50,544 nucleotides of DNA. It comes from Cytophagales bacterium (GTDB taxonomy: Bacteria; Bacteroidota; Bacteroidia; Cytophagales; Cyclobacteriaceae). The position numbers were made by a program, and so were the translations under genes. Shown piece after piece: positions 26,785 through 36,419 of the stretch. Location: NCBI GenBank assembly GCA_022360055.1, contig JAKSDO010000227.1, forward strand, positions 1-50,544, in the 5' to 3' direction. The stretch's first letter is position 1. Every line of letters starts with the position of its first letter. Under the pieces are notes generated by a model. That model had not been told where the DNA came from. It did no database searches and saw only the letters and a program-made list of their open reading frames with translations.

Positions 26785-28329
26785 TTACTTTTCCAATGCA
26801 AGATAGGATTCGAGCAGCTTCTGCATCTCCTTTACTTTTTTAGGAAACTCATGATATAAATTTGTTGCCTGTGAGGGGTCTTTCTCCAGATTGTACAATT
26901 GGGCAGGGGCCGCATCATCTTTTATTTTGCCATCTTCAATATCACTGTTTACCTGACCAGCATAAGATATTGCTCCTGGCCCGCCAAAGGCATGCGCTCC
27001 ATGTCTGCCCCTGGTAAATCCACCACCTCCCTGTGCTCCTATGTACACCCAGTTACCTTTGCGTACAGTTAAATGCGAATCTTTAAGAGGAGCCAATAGG
27101 ATCTTAGTTCGGAGTTGTTTATCGGTTTTTCCTGTAATGGCATCCAACATATTTTTGCTGTCGCGTCCCTGGTTATCATCCAGTTTTTGTCCTGTAAGTG
27201 CCGCAAACGTAGCAAGCATATCTACATTGCTAATTAACTGTTCGGACACCTCACCTGCTTTTATCTTTTTAGGCCAATGGACTATAAATGGTACACGATG
27301 TCCGCCTTCCCAGGCATCAAATTTGAAACCCAATAAATCGGCATTTAGTTTATGGCCTTGTTTGTAAGTTTTTTGCCCGGTGGCGTTGAACATGCCACCA
27401 TTATCGCTGGTTAAAATCACCAGAGTATTTTCAGCAACCCCCATCTCTTCCAAGGTTTGCATCACTTCGCCAACTATCCAGTCCAGCTCGTGAACAAAGT
27501 CACCATAGATGCCAGCATCACTCGTACCTACAAATTGTGGTGCTGGGGTAAACGGATGGTGAATGTTGGTAGTGGCTAAATACAATAAAAAAGGTTTGTC
27601 TTTTTGAGCCTTCATCCAGTTAAGTGCCTTGTTCTTTAAATGGGTACCTACCTCTTCATCTACATACAGGGCATGGGCTTTGTTGGCACCTCCAATTTCA
27701 TTCAACCTCATTTTTTCGAAGACTTCTTTTGTTTTTGCCGTTTTACCATATACAAACGGGTCGTCTTCGGCGTAACCAACCACATGGTGGTTTTCAACAT
27801 ACACAAAGGGCGGATGGCTATTAACCACCGGTACACCATAGTAATAATCGAAACCAAGCTCATTGGGACCTGGCGTTAATGGTTTGTTCCAATCTACGGG
27901 TTCTGTTGTACCAAACCCCAAGTGCCATTTTCCAACACAAGCGGTTGCATAGCCAGCCTTTTTTAATATCGATGCAATGGTTTCTTTGTTTGTATCAACA
28001 ACTAACTTGCTTTTTAGGAACACCGGCTTATACAAGTTACCGTGCCGGATAGGGTATTCCCCGGTAAGTAAGGCGTAACGCGAAGGGCTGCAGACCGCTG
28101 AAGCAGAATGGGCATCGGTAAACATACGCCCTCCCTGCGCCAACTTATCGATATTAGGGGTTTTGAGTTTAGTAGCACCATAACAGCCAAGATCGCCATA
28201 ACCCAAATCATCAGCATTAATAACCACAATATTGGGCAACTGTGCCAAACAGGTTTGATTCAACGATAAGAGTATAACTACACCAAATATGAGTTGGGTA
28301 ATCTTATTATTCATGTGTAATACTTTCAT
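26785..28329 (-). CDS. Secreted S1 sulfatase, Cys type
   Basis: 514 residues. Signal peptide 1-29 (cut near CLAQ), NADDLGYGDLGCYGA, CSPSR with C80, KWHLGFG and VILTSDNGGMF. A glycine-rich insert (AQGGGGFTRGRHGAHAFGG) near residue 440 is unusual and may form a substrate loop. The leader is almost identical to that of the next sulfatase (NNKITQLIFGVVI shared), though the mature parts differ. It is the intact relative of the broken gene at 21573. The start at the first ATG is supported by the shared MKVL. Confidence 0.9.
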   Translation of the reverse strand: MKVLHMNNKITQLIFGVVILLSLNQTCLAQLPNIVVINADDLGYGDLGCYGATKLKTPNIDKLAQGGRMFTDAHSASAVCSPSRYALLTGEYPIRHGNLYKPVFLKSKLVVDTNKETIASILKKAGYATACVGKWHLGFGTTEPVDWNKPLTPGPNELGFDYYYGVPVVNSHPPFVYVENHHVVGYAEDDPFVYGKTAKTKEVFEKMRLNEIGGANKAHALYVDEEVGTHLKNKALNWMKAQKDKPFLLYLATTNIHHPFTPAPQFVGTSDAGIYGDFVHELDWIVGEVMQTLEEMGVAENTLVILTSDNGGMFNATGQKTYKQGHKLNADLLGFKFDAWEGGHRVPFIVHWPKKIKAGEVSEQLISNVDMLATFAALTGQKLDDNQGRDSKNMLDAITGKTDKQLRTKILLAPLKDSHLTVRKGNWVYIGAQGGGGFTRGRHGAHAFGGPGAISYAGQVNSDIEDGKIKDDAAPAQLYNLEKDPSQATNLYHEFPKKVKEMQKLLESYLALEK

Positions 28330-28331
28330 TT

Positions 28332-29783
28332 CTAATTTTTCCTAGTTTTTCCAATTGGTCTTTTATTCTCTTCCAACTCATTGTAAAATTGCTGGGCTTC
28401 TTTCAATAATTTATCAGCGATTTTGGGGTGACGATCAAGCCTGTCGTACTTTTCCGAAGGATCGGTTCCAAGGTTGTATAGTTCCAAGGGATGAAACTCC
28501 CCAACGGTCGAATGTTTCACAAATAGTTTCCATTTATTGTTTCTGATAGCCCTATAAGTAGCAGTGCTATCGGGTCTGCTCCTGCCAAAATAATGGATAT
28601 ACTCGTGCGGGCTATTCTCATTTTCAGCCTTTAGCAACGGCAATAAACTCTCTCCATCTATAAGCCGGTCATCAGGGATTTTAGCCCCTACCAAATGGGC
28701 AAAAGTAGGCAGTATATCAATGTTGCTTGCCATTTCATTACTACACATCCCTGAAGGAATACCTTCAGGCCATCGGAAAATGGCCGGCACACGCATGCCC
28801 CCTTCAAACATCGTACCTTTTCCGCCTCTTAAAAGACCTGCCGAACCACCATCACTTCCATATCTCATTGTTGGACCATTATCGGAAGTAAACACAACAA
28901 GTGTATTCTCATCAATACCCAATGCTTTCAGCTTTTGTAATATTTCACCACAGCTCCAATCGATTTCCATAACTGCATCGCCATATAAACCTCTATCTGA
29001 TTTACCCTTAAATTTATCACTGGCAGCAAGAGGCGTATGCGGCATTACGTGAGCGAGGTAAAGAAAAAACGGTTCATTCTTATTCTCTTCGATGAATTCC
29101 AGAGCCTTTTCGGTAAAACGCATTGTTAGCATGGTGATGTCCGGATCTTTTTCAATAACTCCATCTCCTTCTATTAAAGGTAATGGTGGAAATTTCCATC
29201 TGCCACCCACCGTATAGCCTACCCTTTCGGCTCTTTCACGCATCTGCCGCATTAAAACGGTATCTTCTACCGTTTCCCATACCGACCGGCTATGGTAGGG
29301 CCACATATCATGCGAATAGGGGAAACCCCAAAACTGATCGAAACCTTGTTGTGTTGGCATAAATTCGGGCGCATCGCCTAAATGCCATTTGCCAATATGC
29401 ATGGTTTTATATCCGGCCGATTTTAATACTTCTGCCACTGTAATTTCATTTGGATGAAGTCCTGTCTTTGCTCCGGGAAGTTCGTTCATGGAATGACTCA
29501 CGCGAGCATGATATGAGCCTGTCATTAATTGCGCGCGAGATGGCCCGCAAACCGCAGCTGCATAAAAACTGGTGAAACGCATGCCCTCAGTCGCCATTTT
29601 ATCAAGATTGGGTGTAAAGATGTTCGGTGAGCCATAACAGCCCAAATCACCATATCCAAGATCATCAGCATTAATCAGGATGATATTCGGTAATTGTGCC
29701 ACGCAGATTTGACTCAACGATAAGATTATAACTACACCAAATATTAGCTGCGTGATTTTATTATTCGGTTGTAATACTTTCAT
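28332..29783 (-). CDS. Secreted S1 sulfatase, Cys type
   Basis: 483 residues. Signal peptide 1-29, NADDLGYGDLGCYGS, CGPSR with C79, KWHLGDA, HVMPHTPL and VVFTSDNGP. The arylsulfatase-A-like order of motifs is complete. The stop lies 2 bases from the ATG of the next sulfatase, so translation is coupled. Near-identity of the leaders of these two genes while the catalytic domains differ suggests that the 5' end was copied between them by recombination. Confidence 0.9.
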   Translation of the reverse strand: MKVLQPNNKITQLIFGVVIILSLSQICVAQLPNIILINADDLGYGDLGCYGSPNIFTPNLDKMATEGMRFTSFYAAAVCGPSRAQLMTGSYHARVSHSMNELPGAKTGLHPNEITVAEVLKSAGYKTMHIGKWHLGDAPEFMPTQQGFDQFWGFPYSHDMWPYHSRSVWETVEDTVLMRQMRERAERVGYTVGGRWKFPPLPLIEGDGVIEKDPDITMLTMRFTEKALEFIEENKNEPFFLYLAHVMPHTPLAASDKFKGKSDRGLYGDAVMEIDWSCGEILQKLKALGIDENTLVVFTSDNGPTMRYGSDGGSAGLLRGGKGTMFEGGMRVPAIFRWPEGIPSGMCSNEMASNIDILPTFAHLVGAKIPDDRLIDGESLLPLLKAENENSPHEYIHYFGRSRPDSTATYRAIRNNKWKLFVKHSTVGEFHPLELYNLGTDPSEKYDRLDRHPKIADKLLKEAQQFYNELEENKRPIGKTRKN

Positions 29784-29955
29784 TATTCAATTGTTTTAAT
29801 TTTTTAAATGGGCCTTCTACTCTCTTCTCTATTAATCTAAAATTAGTATCAGGATAAAAGACCAATAATTTCAATCATCCTCCAATGCCTCATTTTTTTT
29901 AGCTTTGTTTCACATAATAGTGATTCTAAGAAAACTCTTACCTAAAATCCTAGTA

Positions 29956-30056
29956 CGTCATTCTCATGAAAACCAGCCTGCCACAAGCTGGTGGGAATTT
30001 CATGCTCAGAAAGTTAGAAATTCCTGCCCGCCTGATCCGGACGGCCAGGAATGACG
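29956..30056. repeat. Inverted-terminal intergenic repeat
   Basis: A 101-bp GC-richer block bounded by CGTCATTC and GAATGACG (perfect 8-bp inverted ends). Inside are CCAGC...GCTGG and a CCTGCCCGCCTGATCCGG stretch that can fold with the right arm. The composition is unlike the AT-rich flanks. This is the look of dispersed palindromic repeats found between genes in Bacteroidota. Only one copy is visible here. The rest of 29784-30080 has no gene. Confidence 0.55.
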
Positions 30057-30080
30057 AATTGACTTGTTTTCTTAAAAACA

Positions 30081-31364
30081 CTAATTAGCATTACCATTCG
30101 CATCAATATTAGCTTTAGCTTTTTGGACTTTACTCCAGACTCTTTCCTTAAGATTTTTCATTCTTTTATCAAGCGGAGGCAGTTCAGGAAGGTTACTTTC
30201 TGGCTTATCAAGATAAAAATATGCAGTAGCACATACATCGTCTCTTCGGTAATAATTGGTTGAGGTTATGGGAAAATCTTCTGAATCGAAAAATCCTTCA
30301 TTACCTTCTTCCAACAACCGGCCATGTTTTGATATCCCACTCCTTTTATCCATAAACCACACCGGTTTAATCTCTCCTCCGTTTTCAACAAATTGTAACA
30401 ATTTTTCTTTGTTAGCATTACCCATTTGTTGAATAGTGACTTTACAATCTTTATGAAAATAAACGTAGTCCTCCAGATGGTAGCGGTAAAAAGCATGAAT
30501 ATGATTCTTCTTATCAGAAATAACAGAGCCTACATATTGGTTAGAGAATACACCCTGTCCCCAGCCGGTACCAATGTAATCCTCGGTGCCTGTCTGTACA
30601 AGGGTTGGAAATTCCTTATCGCCATCAAGGTAAATTTTAACCTCACCTTCACCAAACCAGGATTTCTGGTAAGCCTCGCCTCCGAGTACTCCAATGTTGG
30701 TTCCTATAAAACGTCCACTTCCGTTCAATTTAGGAAGGATAACATAATCTTTTCCGAGTTCAGTTTTCAGTTCCCTGTTCCAATAAGCATGAAAATAAAG
30801 TGTATCATCCGGTAAATTATCCACCTCAAGGTAGTTAATGTCAAACCAAAACTTGACTTCTTCATCAGATTCGTTGGTAATGGTTATGTAAGCTGATTTT
30901 TTGAAAGGCATTTTCACATTCGAATTGAAAGAACGGCCTTCGGGACTTAAAAACAGTTTACTCTCAAAAGGAAAAAGTAGTCCGTGGGCTGTTCCAAAAA
31001 AATCACCTATTGGAGCCGAAACTGCGGGTTTTTTAGCACCATCCCAAAACATATCAATCCTAACCGCTCTTCGTTGTACCTTACTTTTGGCAATGGTACC
31101 GCTCATCCAAAATCGTTGAATAACTCCAGAGCCCTTAACGTCCATCAATACCTTGGTTTCGTTCGGTTGTATAATGTAAAAGGCATTTCCTTTAGCCCCT
31201 TTGTTAGTCATTCCTCCTTTACCCTTTTCTCCATTAGGGTTTTCAGGGCTAATCCAACGCGTTTTTACCTCTTTGGGTACAGCATCGTAAATGTTTTGGG
31301 ATTGAGATTTCTGTGCATTGACAAACAGCACAATCATGATTGCAAAAAATAATATTTTTTTCAT
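30081..31364 (-). CDS. GH172 (DUF2961) glycosidase, second copy
   Basis: 427 residues, signal peptide about 1-22. Same landmarks as the protein at 25104: VKGSGVIQRFWMSGT, APIGDFFGTAHG, SWFGEGEVKIYLDGDKEFP and QTGTEDYIGTGWG. Candidate catalytic glutamates E239 and E261 are 22 apart because of one extra residue in DGDKEFP. The protein lacks the 100-residue linker insert seen in the larger GH172. It stands first after susD, so it may make the first cut on surface-bound glycan. The substrate is inferred, not shown. Confidence 0.87.
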   Translation of the reverse strand: MKKILFFAIMIVLFVNAQKSQSQNIYDAVPKEVKTRWISPENPNGEKGKGGMTNKGAKGNAFYIIQPNETKVLMDVKGSGVIQRFWMSGTIAKSKVQRRAVRIDMFWDGAKKPAVSAPIGDFFGTAHGLLFPFESKLFLSPEGRSFNSNVKMPFKKSAYITITNESDEEVKFWFDINYLEVDNLPDDTLYFHAYWNRELKTELGKDYVILPKLNGSGRFIGTNIGVLGGEAYQKSWFGEGEVKIYLDGDKEFPTLVQTGTEDYIGTGWGQGVFSNQYVGSVISDKKNHIHAFYRYHLEDYVYFHKDCKVTIQQMGNANKEKLLQFVENGGEIKPVWFMDKRSGISKHGRLLEEGNEGFFDSEDFPITSTNYYRRDDVCATAYFYLDKPESNLPELPPLDKRMKNLKERVWSKVQKAKANIDANGNAN

Positions 31365-31451
31365 ATACTCTTATTTATTAAAATATCCGACACGTTCTCA
31401 GTACTATAAATTTTACTTTTTATAGTATTCACTAAATGATAGCAATAATCT

Positions 31452-32912
31452 TTAATAACCAGGATTTTGTTCGATATTAGGATTTGCGTTCTCTTCAACT
31501 ATCGGAATCGGATATCGCACCATATAGTCTTTGGCGTTGGTAGCACCCCTGTCGATTGCACTTGAAATAAATTTTCCATGACGAATCAAATCTCGACGGC
31601 GCTGTAATTCGACAACAAACTCCCAGCCCCGTTCATCCAATAAGGCATCGCGGAGTTCATCTTTTGAAACAAAATCGGAGACACTGTACAAAGGCACTCC
31701 TGCTCTTTGGCGAACCTGATTTAAAAGGTCTATTGACTCTTGAGTCGGTCCATTTATCTCGTTAAGGGCTTCGGCTCGATTTAATAAGACTTCTGCATAA
31801 CGGATGGATGGCACATCATTGCCATGTCTGTGGTCAATTGCATTCGGATCAGGAACAAATTTAAAGCAACGTACTGCTCTACCCTTATCCGCTGGATCTA
31901 ATAAATCGTGGTAATTTCCTTTTGTATCAACGTACTCAAACAAAAACCAATCACGACGTTTATCATCCGGGTGGTAGGTTTGTACCCAGTCGTTTCGCAC
32001 ACAAAACTGTGCCCCCCAATTTCTCCAATTAGATAGCACCGGATAATTTGGAGGAAATGCGCCGGCCATATACATAAACGGATTTAGGATAGGCAAAGCG
32101 GGGTTGGCGAAAATAACCTCTTCGTTTTCTTCATTTTCCACTGCAAACATATTTTTCAGATCACCACTATACAAACTGTATTGATCCAATTCCATAACAT
32201 CCAGATTTAAATCTGCAGCCTTTTGCCATTGTTTTGAATTTAAATAGTATTTCCCAAGCAAGGCAAGTGCAGCACCTTTGGTAGCTTTACCCCATAGATC
32301 CTGGTTAACAGGCAATTCATCAGCTGCGGCTGTAAGTTCAGATGTAATAAACTTGTCAAATTCATCTTCAGTGGCCCGTAAAGGCTCAAAATCTAAAGTT
32401 GCAGCACTGGTAATCAAAGGGACAGGCCCAAATAAATCCCATAAAAAATAATAGCTGGCTGCTCTAATAAACCTGGCTTCAGCCTTAAGCTGACTTACTA
32501 ATTCAACAGGTAAACTTGTTACATTATCGATTTCATCTAACAATGAATTTGCATTTCTAATACTCACATAGTATCCCCTATATTGTGTATCAAAAGAATG
32601 TAAGGCTGTCTGAGCATCCCATGTAAAAGTGGAAAAAGGTACAGTAGCGGCATTGTATCCGCCTGCGTATTCCCACATAATATCACCACACCACTCATGG
32701 ACATTGTAGCTTTTCAGCACATCCACATTGCGACTGTGTAAGTTATCATAAGCTGAAACAAGAACACTATTTATTCCTTGCTCTGTTTGCAAAAAGGCGT
32801 CCGGGTCGTATTGAGTATAAACTTCTTCTTGCAAAAAATCGGTGCACGATGTTGATAAAAGAAGAATAAAAGCTATCCCAATAACTGTAATATTTTTATA
32901 TGTTTTTTCCAT
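31452..32912 (-). CDS. SusD/RagB-family lipoprotein
   Basis: 486 residues from the ATG at 32912; an in-frame TTG two codons earlier is rejected. Lipobox LSTSC with C23. Typical SusD features are TQYDPDAFLQTEQGINSVLVSAYDNL, a TPR-like helical core (ARFIRAASYYFLWDLFGPVPLI), and the C-terminal RYAEVLLNRAEALNEIN and NIEQNPGY end. It binds glycan at the cell surface as the lid of the SusC transporter. The gene starts 19 bases after the susC stop. Confidence 0.93.
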   Translation of the reverse strand: MEKTYKNITVIGIAFILLLSTSCTDFLQEEVYTQYDPDAFLQTEQGINSVLVSAYDNLHSRNVDVLKSYNVHEWCGDIMWEYAGGYNAATVPFSTFTWDAQTALHSFDTQYRGYYVSIRNANSLLDEIDNVTSLPVELVSQLKAEARFIRAASYYFLWDLFGPVPLITSAATLDFEPLRATEDEFDKFITSELTAAADELPVNQDLWGKATKGAALALLGKYYLNSKQWQKAADLNLDVMELDQYSLYSGDLKNMFAVENEENEEVIFANPALPILNPFMYMAGAFPPNYPVLSNWRNWGAQFCVRNDWVQTYHPDDKRRDWFLFEYVDTKGNYHDLLDPADKGRAVRCFKFVPDPNAIDHRHGNDVPSIRYAEVLLNRAEALNEINGPTQESIDLLNQVRQRAGVPLYSVSDFVSKDELRDALLDERGWEFVVELQRRRDLIRHGKFISSAIDRGATNAKDYMVRYPIPIVEENANPNIEQNPGY

Positions 32913-32931
32913 TTTCAACTAGTTTAGTTTG

Positions 32932-35900
32932 TTAAAAAGTGATTTTAGCACCAACTCTGTAAATTTTAGCAAGTGGATAATTACTCCAACTACTTCTCAA
33001 TATACCTCTACTTTGGTTTGCCTCAGGATCTATACCTTCTAAATTGGTCATAGTAAAGAGGTTTTCTCCAGAAACAGAAAACAATATCGATTTGAACAGG
33101 TTGAAATTTTGAAATGATAAATTATAACTCAGGGTAACATTTTTTAGTCGCAGGTACGAAGCATCCTGAATTGTATATGAGCTAATTTTCCTACCACTAC
33201 CAAAGTATATGGAAGAATTTACACCAGAAGGAAACTCAGCATCTGGATTGGTAGGTGTCCAGCGGTCGAAATAATGTTTTGAAAATGAATTGCGCTCGAA
33301 GTTTGTAGGTACAAGAGACTCTACGGCATTGGCATTAAATGTTTCCATACCCTGAACTCCAAGAATGTATATATCCAGTGCAAAGTTTTTATAAAGAAAC
33401 GTATTGTTCATACTATAGGACATGTCTGGTAAAGGAGAACCAAGTATAACACGGTCTTCACTATCAATTTTGTTGTTTCCATCGCGATCAAAAAATATGG
33501 GTTCACCTGGTTTTGCATTGGGTTGAGCCGAGTTAGCAATGTCCTCACCTTCCTGAAAAATACCAGTTACTTTATATCCATAAAAAGAATACATAGCTTC
33601 TCCCTCTCTTACAATAGAAAAATCCGGAATATTTGCAGCAATATCACCCACAATAATATCACCAGTAAAGGGAGGTAATTCCACAACTTCATTTTTTAAA
33701 GTTGAAAGGACAATTGTTGTATTCCATTTAAACTCGCCAACTAGATTACGTGTAGTAATATCAAAATCGATTCCGGAATTCCTCACAGTTCCTAGATTTG
33801 TACGAACCGTTGAAAAGCCTGTCGATTGAGGCACGGGCTTGCTAAACAACTGGTCAATGGTATTCTTTCTGAAATATTCGATACTCCCTGATATCCGATT
33901 ATCAAAGAATCCGAAATCAAGCCCTAAGTTATATTCTTCCGTGGTTTCCCAGGTCAAATCCTGATTAGGTATCCTTGCTGGTTCTGCTCCACTTTGTACC
34001 ACTCCACCTAAAACAGCATTTCCGCCAGCCACATAAGTTGGAATGGTTTCAAAATTACCAATTCCTTCGTTTCCTATTTGTCCATATCCCAAGCGCAGTT
34101 TCAGATCACTAATAAATGGGAGCCCATTCATAAAAGCTTCTTCTGAAACCCTCCAGCCTAAAGCCATCGATGGGAAGTACGCATATTTATTGGTTTCGGA
34201 GAACCTTGAAGTCCCATCCCTCCGGATAGAAGCTGTAAGCAAATATTTATCAAAATAACTGTAGTTTATCCTTCCAATAAATGATTGCAATTGACGAACA
34301 ATCTTTGAGCTACTTACAGTATTTCTTTCAGGATTTCCACTTTGCAATAGATTGGTTCCAGTAACATCAGAAAGAAAACCTACAGCTCCTGATCCGTGAC
34401 TTAGGATCTGAAATCTTTCCCAGGTAGCTCCGGCCAAAATATGAAAGCTATGCTTATTAATCTTTTTTTCATAGTCCAATAGCCCTTCTGCTAACCAATA
34501 CATGTAGTTAGTACTTGAAACATTTGCCCTTCCTCCATTTGATAACCCTACAATAGTAGTTTTGTCGAAATAACTGTCAGAACGTGTATTATTTATATCA
34601 GCACCTAATTTTGCAGTAGCTTTAAGACCATCAATTATTTTCAGTTCACCAAAGGTATTTCCATACATCCGATTATTAATTAATGTATTTTGTCGCCCAT
34701 AAGCAACAGCTACAGGATTATCTAATGTAAGTAGAGGGTTTCTCTCATAGTTCCCATCTTCACCCTTTTCAGCACTGGTTAAAGGATCATACCATATAGC
34801 CATATTTAATGGGTCTCCGTTTTCGTTACCCCCATTACTGGTATTTGGTATTATATCTTTATCATTGTAGATTCCGGCTATGTTAAGACCAAACTTAAAT
34901 CTATCGGTGAGCTGGGTATTCATGTTTAAATGCACAAAATACTTCTTAATACCCGAGCTAACCATAATTCCGTCTTGCCCCAAGTATCCTATGGAGCCAT
35001 AATATGATGATTTTTCATTACCGCTCCGTATTGATAAATGATGATTAGTGGCCCATGCATTTCGCATCAATTCATCTTGCCAATCAGTACCTTCACCTGC
35101 TTGAGCAATTTCTTCATCAGTGTAGGGAGGTGCGTTCCCAAGATCTTGACTGAGATCATTTATCCGTTGCATATATTGGGTTGCATTCAATACATCAAAT
35201 TTATTCAGGGGAGTTTGATAGGCCCAGTAAGTATCATAAGAAATTTCTGGCTCTCCTTTTACACCTTTTTTTGTTGTTATTAAAACAACACCATTAGCAG
35301 CTCTTGTCCCATAAATTGCTGCCGCAGAAGCATCTTTTAATACTTCCACACTTTCAATATCAGAAGGATTAATATCTGAGGTGCTACCACCTGGTAATCC
35401 ATCTATTACCACGAGGGCAGAATTACTACTATTTATTGATCCCGCACCACGAATCCGAATGCTAGTTGCAGCACCTGGCTCAGCATTAGCTTGACTGATG
35501 TAAACACCGGAAGCCTTTCCTTGAATTAAATGCATCGCATCTGTTGCCACAGCTTTAATAAAATCTTCAGACTTTACAGATGCGACCGAACCTGTTACAT
35601 CACTTTTTTTCATTGTACCATAACCAACGACAACGATTTCATCTAGTTTGGTTATATCGGGAGTCAGAACCATGTCTATAACAGTTAAATTACTAACAAC
35701 TACTTCCTCCGTGATATAACCAACCGCACTAAATGCAAGAATTGCATTTTCATCTGGAATAACTAGGGAATAATTACCTTCAACATCAGTTACTGTTCCC
35801 TGCGAAGTGCCCTTAACCATTACATTTACTCCTGGCAGGCCCGATTGGTCTTCTTCCGAAGTCACTTTACCCGTGATCTTGATACCCTCGATTAAAATCT

Positions 35901-36294
35901 CAATTGGTTTTTCCTGACCTTTTGAATCGTTGATCCTTCTTACACCAATACTGTTGTTAATCTGTTGAAATCTCAAATCGTTGTCTTTGGATATTTTAAG
36001 CAGCAATTGCTCGACAGTGACGCTTGATTTCTTGTAGCTTAACCTCTCTTTTAAATAATTCTCGTCTTCAAAAACAGTAAACCGAAAGTCAGTCTTAGCT
36101 TCTACATAATTAAAAACATCTTTCAATGAGGTATTATTGAAATCTACATTTATCGTTACCTCTTTGACACTGCTGATTTGCTGGGCATCAACATTAGTCG
36201 CAAATGTTGTCGTGAGCAATACTAATTGCACCGTGAAGCCTATCAATGAGTATTTAGTCATTAGATAAAGGTGTAGTAACCATTTTTTTTTCAT
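32932..36294 (-). CDS. SusC-like TonB transporter with STN domain
   Basis: About 1120 residues from the ATG at 36294 (MKKKWLLHLYLMTKYSLIG, the usual SusC leader); an ATG four codons upstream is also possible. After the leader come an STN domain (about 46-120), a carboxypeptidase-regulatory-like domain (about 140-210), the TonB box/motif DEIVVVGYGTMKKSD, a plug with SALVVIDGLPGG and EVLKDASAAAIYGTRAANGV, and the barrel. The STN domain contacts FecR in the periplasm, so this transporter also acts as the sensor for the sigma/anti-sigma pair upstream. It imports large oligosaccharides with the SusD partner. Confidence 0.94.
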   Translation of the reverse strand: MKKKWLLHLYLMTKYSLIGFTVQLVLLTTTFATNVDAQQISSVKEVTINVDFNNTSLKDVFNYVEAKTDFRFTVFEDENYLKERLSYKKSSVTVEQLLLKISKDNDLRFQQINNSIGVRRINDSKGQEKPIEILIEGIKITGKVTSEEDQSGLPGVNVMVKGTSQGTVTDVEGNYSLVIPDENAILAFSAVGYITEEVVVSNLTVIDMVLTPDITKLDEIVVVGYGTMKKSDVTGSVASVKSEDFIKAVATDAMHLIQGKASGVYISQANAEPGAATSIRIRGAGSINSSNSALVVIDGLPGGSTSDINPSDIESVEVLKDASAAAIYGTRAANGVVLITTKKGVKGEPEISYDTYWAYQTPLNKFDVLNATQYMQRINDLSQDLGNAPPYTDEEIAQAGEGTDWQDELMRNAWATNHHLSIRSGNEKSSYYGSIGYLGQDGIMVSSGIKKYFVHLNMNTQLTDRFKFGLNIAGIYNDKDIIPNTSNGGNENGDPLNMAIWYDPLTSAEKGEDGNYERNPLLTLDNPVAVAYGRQNTLINNRMYGNTFGELKIIDGLKATAKLGADINNTRSDSYFDKTTIVGLSNGGRANVSSTNYMYWLAEGLLDYEKKINKHSFHILAGATWERFQILSHGSGAVGFLSDVTGTNLLQSGNPERNTVSSSKIVRQLQSFIGRINYSYFDKYLLTASIRRDGTSRFSETNKYAYFPSMALGWRVSEEAFMNGLPFISDLKLRLGYGQIGNEGIGNFETIPTYVAGGNAVLGGVVQSGAEPARIPNQDLTWETTEEYNLGLDFGFFDNRISGSIEYFRKNTIDQLFSKPVPQSTGFSTVRTNLGTVRNSGIDFDITTRNLVGEFKWNTTIVLSTLKNEVVELPPFTGDIIVGDIAANIPDFSIVREGEAMYSFYGYKVTGIFQEGEDIANSAQPNAKPGEPIFFDRDGNNKIDSEDRVILGSPLPDMSYSMNNTFLYKNFALDIYILGVQGMETFNANAVESLVPTNFERNSFSKHYFDRWTPTNPDAEFPSGVNSSIYFGSGRKISSYTIQDASYLRLKNVTLSYNLSFQNFNLFKSILFSVSGENLFTMTNLEGIDPEANQSRGILRSSWSNYPLAKIYRVGAKITF

Positions 36295-36400
36295 AACTTT
36301 AAGCATTAATGTTTATTAAATATTTTAATTAACTGGTTAGACCTGAGAAATCTCCAGTTAGTTTGGTAAGCCGTTGATTGCAGTCTACGGCTTATTTTTT
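36294..36400 (+). ncRNA. Candidate cis-antisense RNA opposite the susC leader
   Basis: On the plus strand TAACTTTA (36294-36301, one base off TAnnTTTG) sits on the susC start codon. The hairpin TAAGCCGT/ACGGCTTA (36367-36394) is followed by TTTTTT, which looks like a plus-strand terminator. A transcript of about 90 bases would be antisense to the susC 5' region. The second SusC locus has the same layout. No TTTG is found at the usual -33 distance. Confidence 0.4.
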
Positions 36401-36419
36401 GTTCCTTACTAAGTCATAT

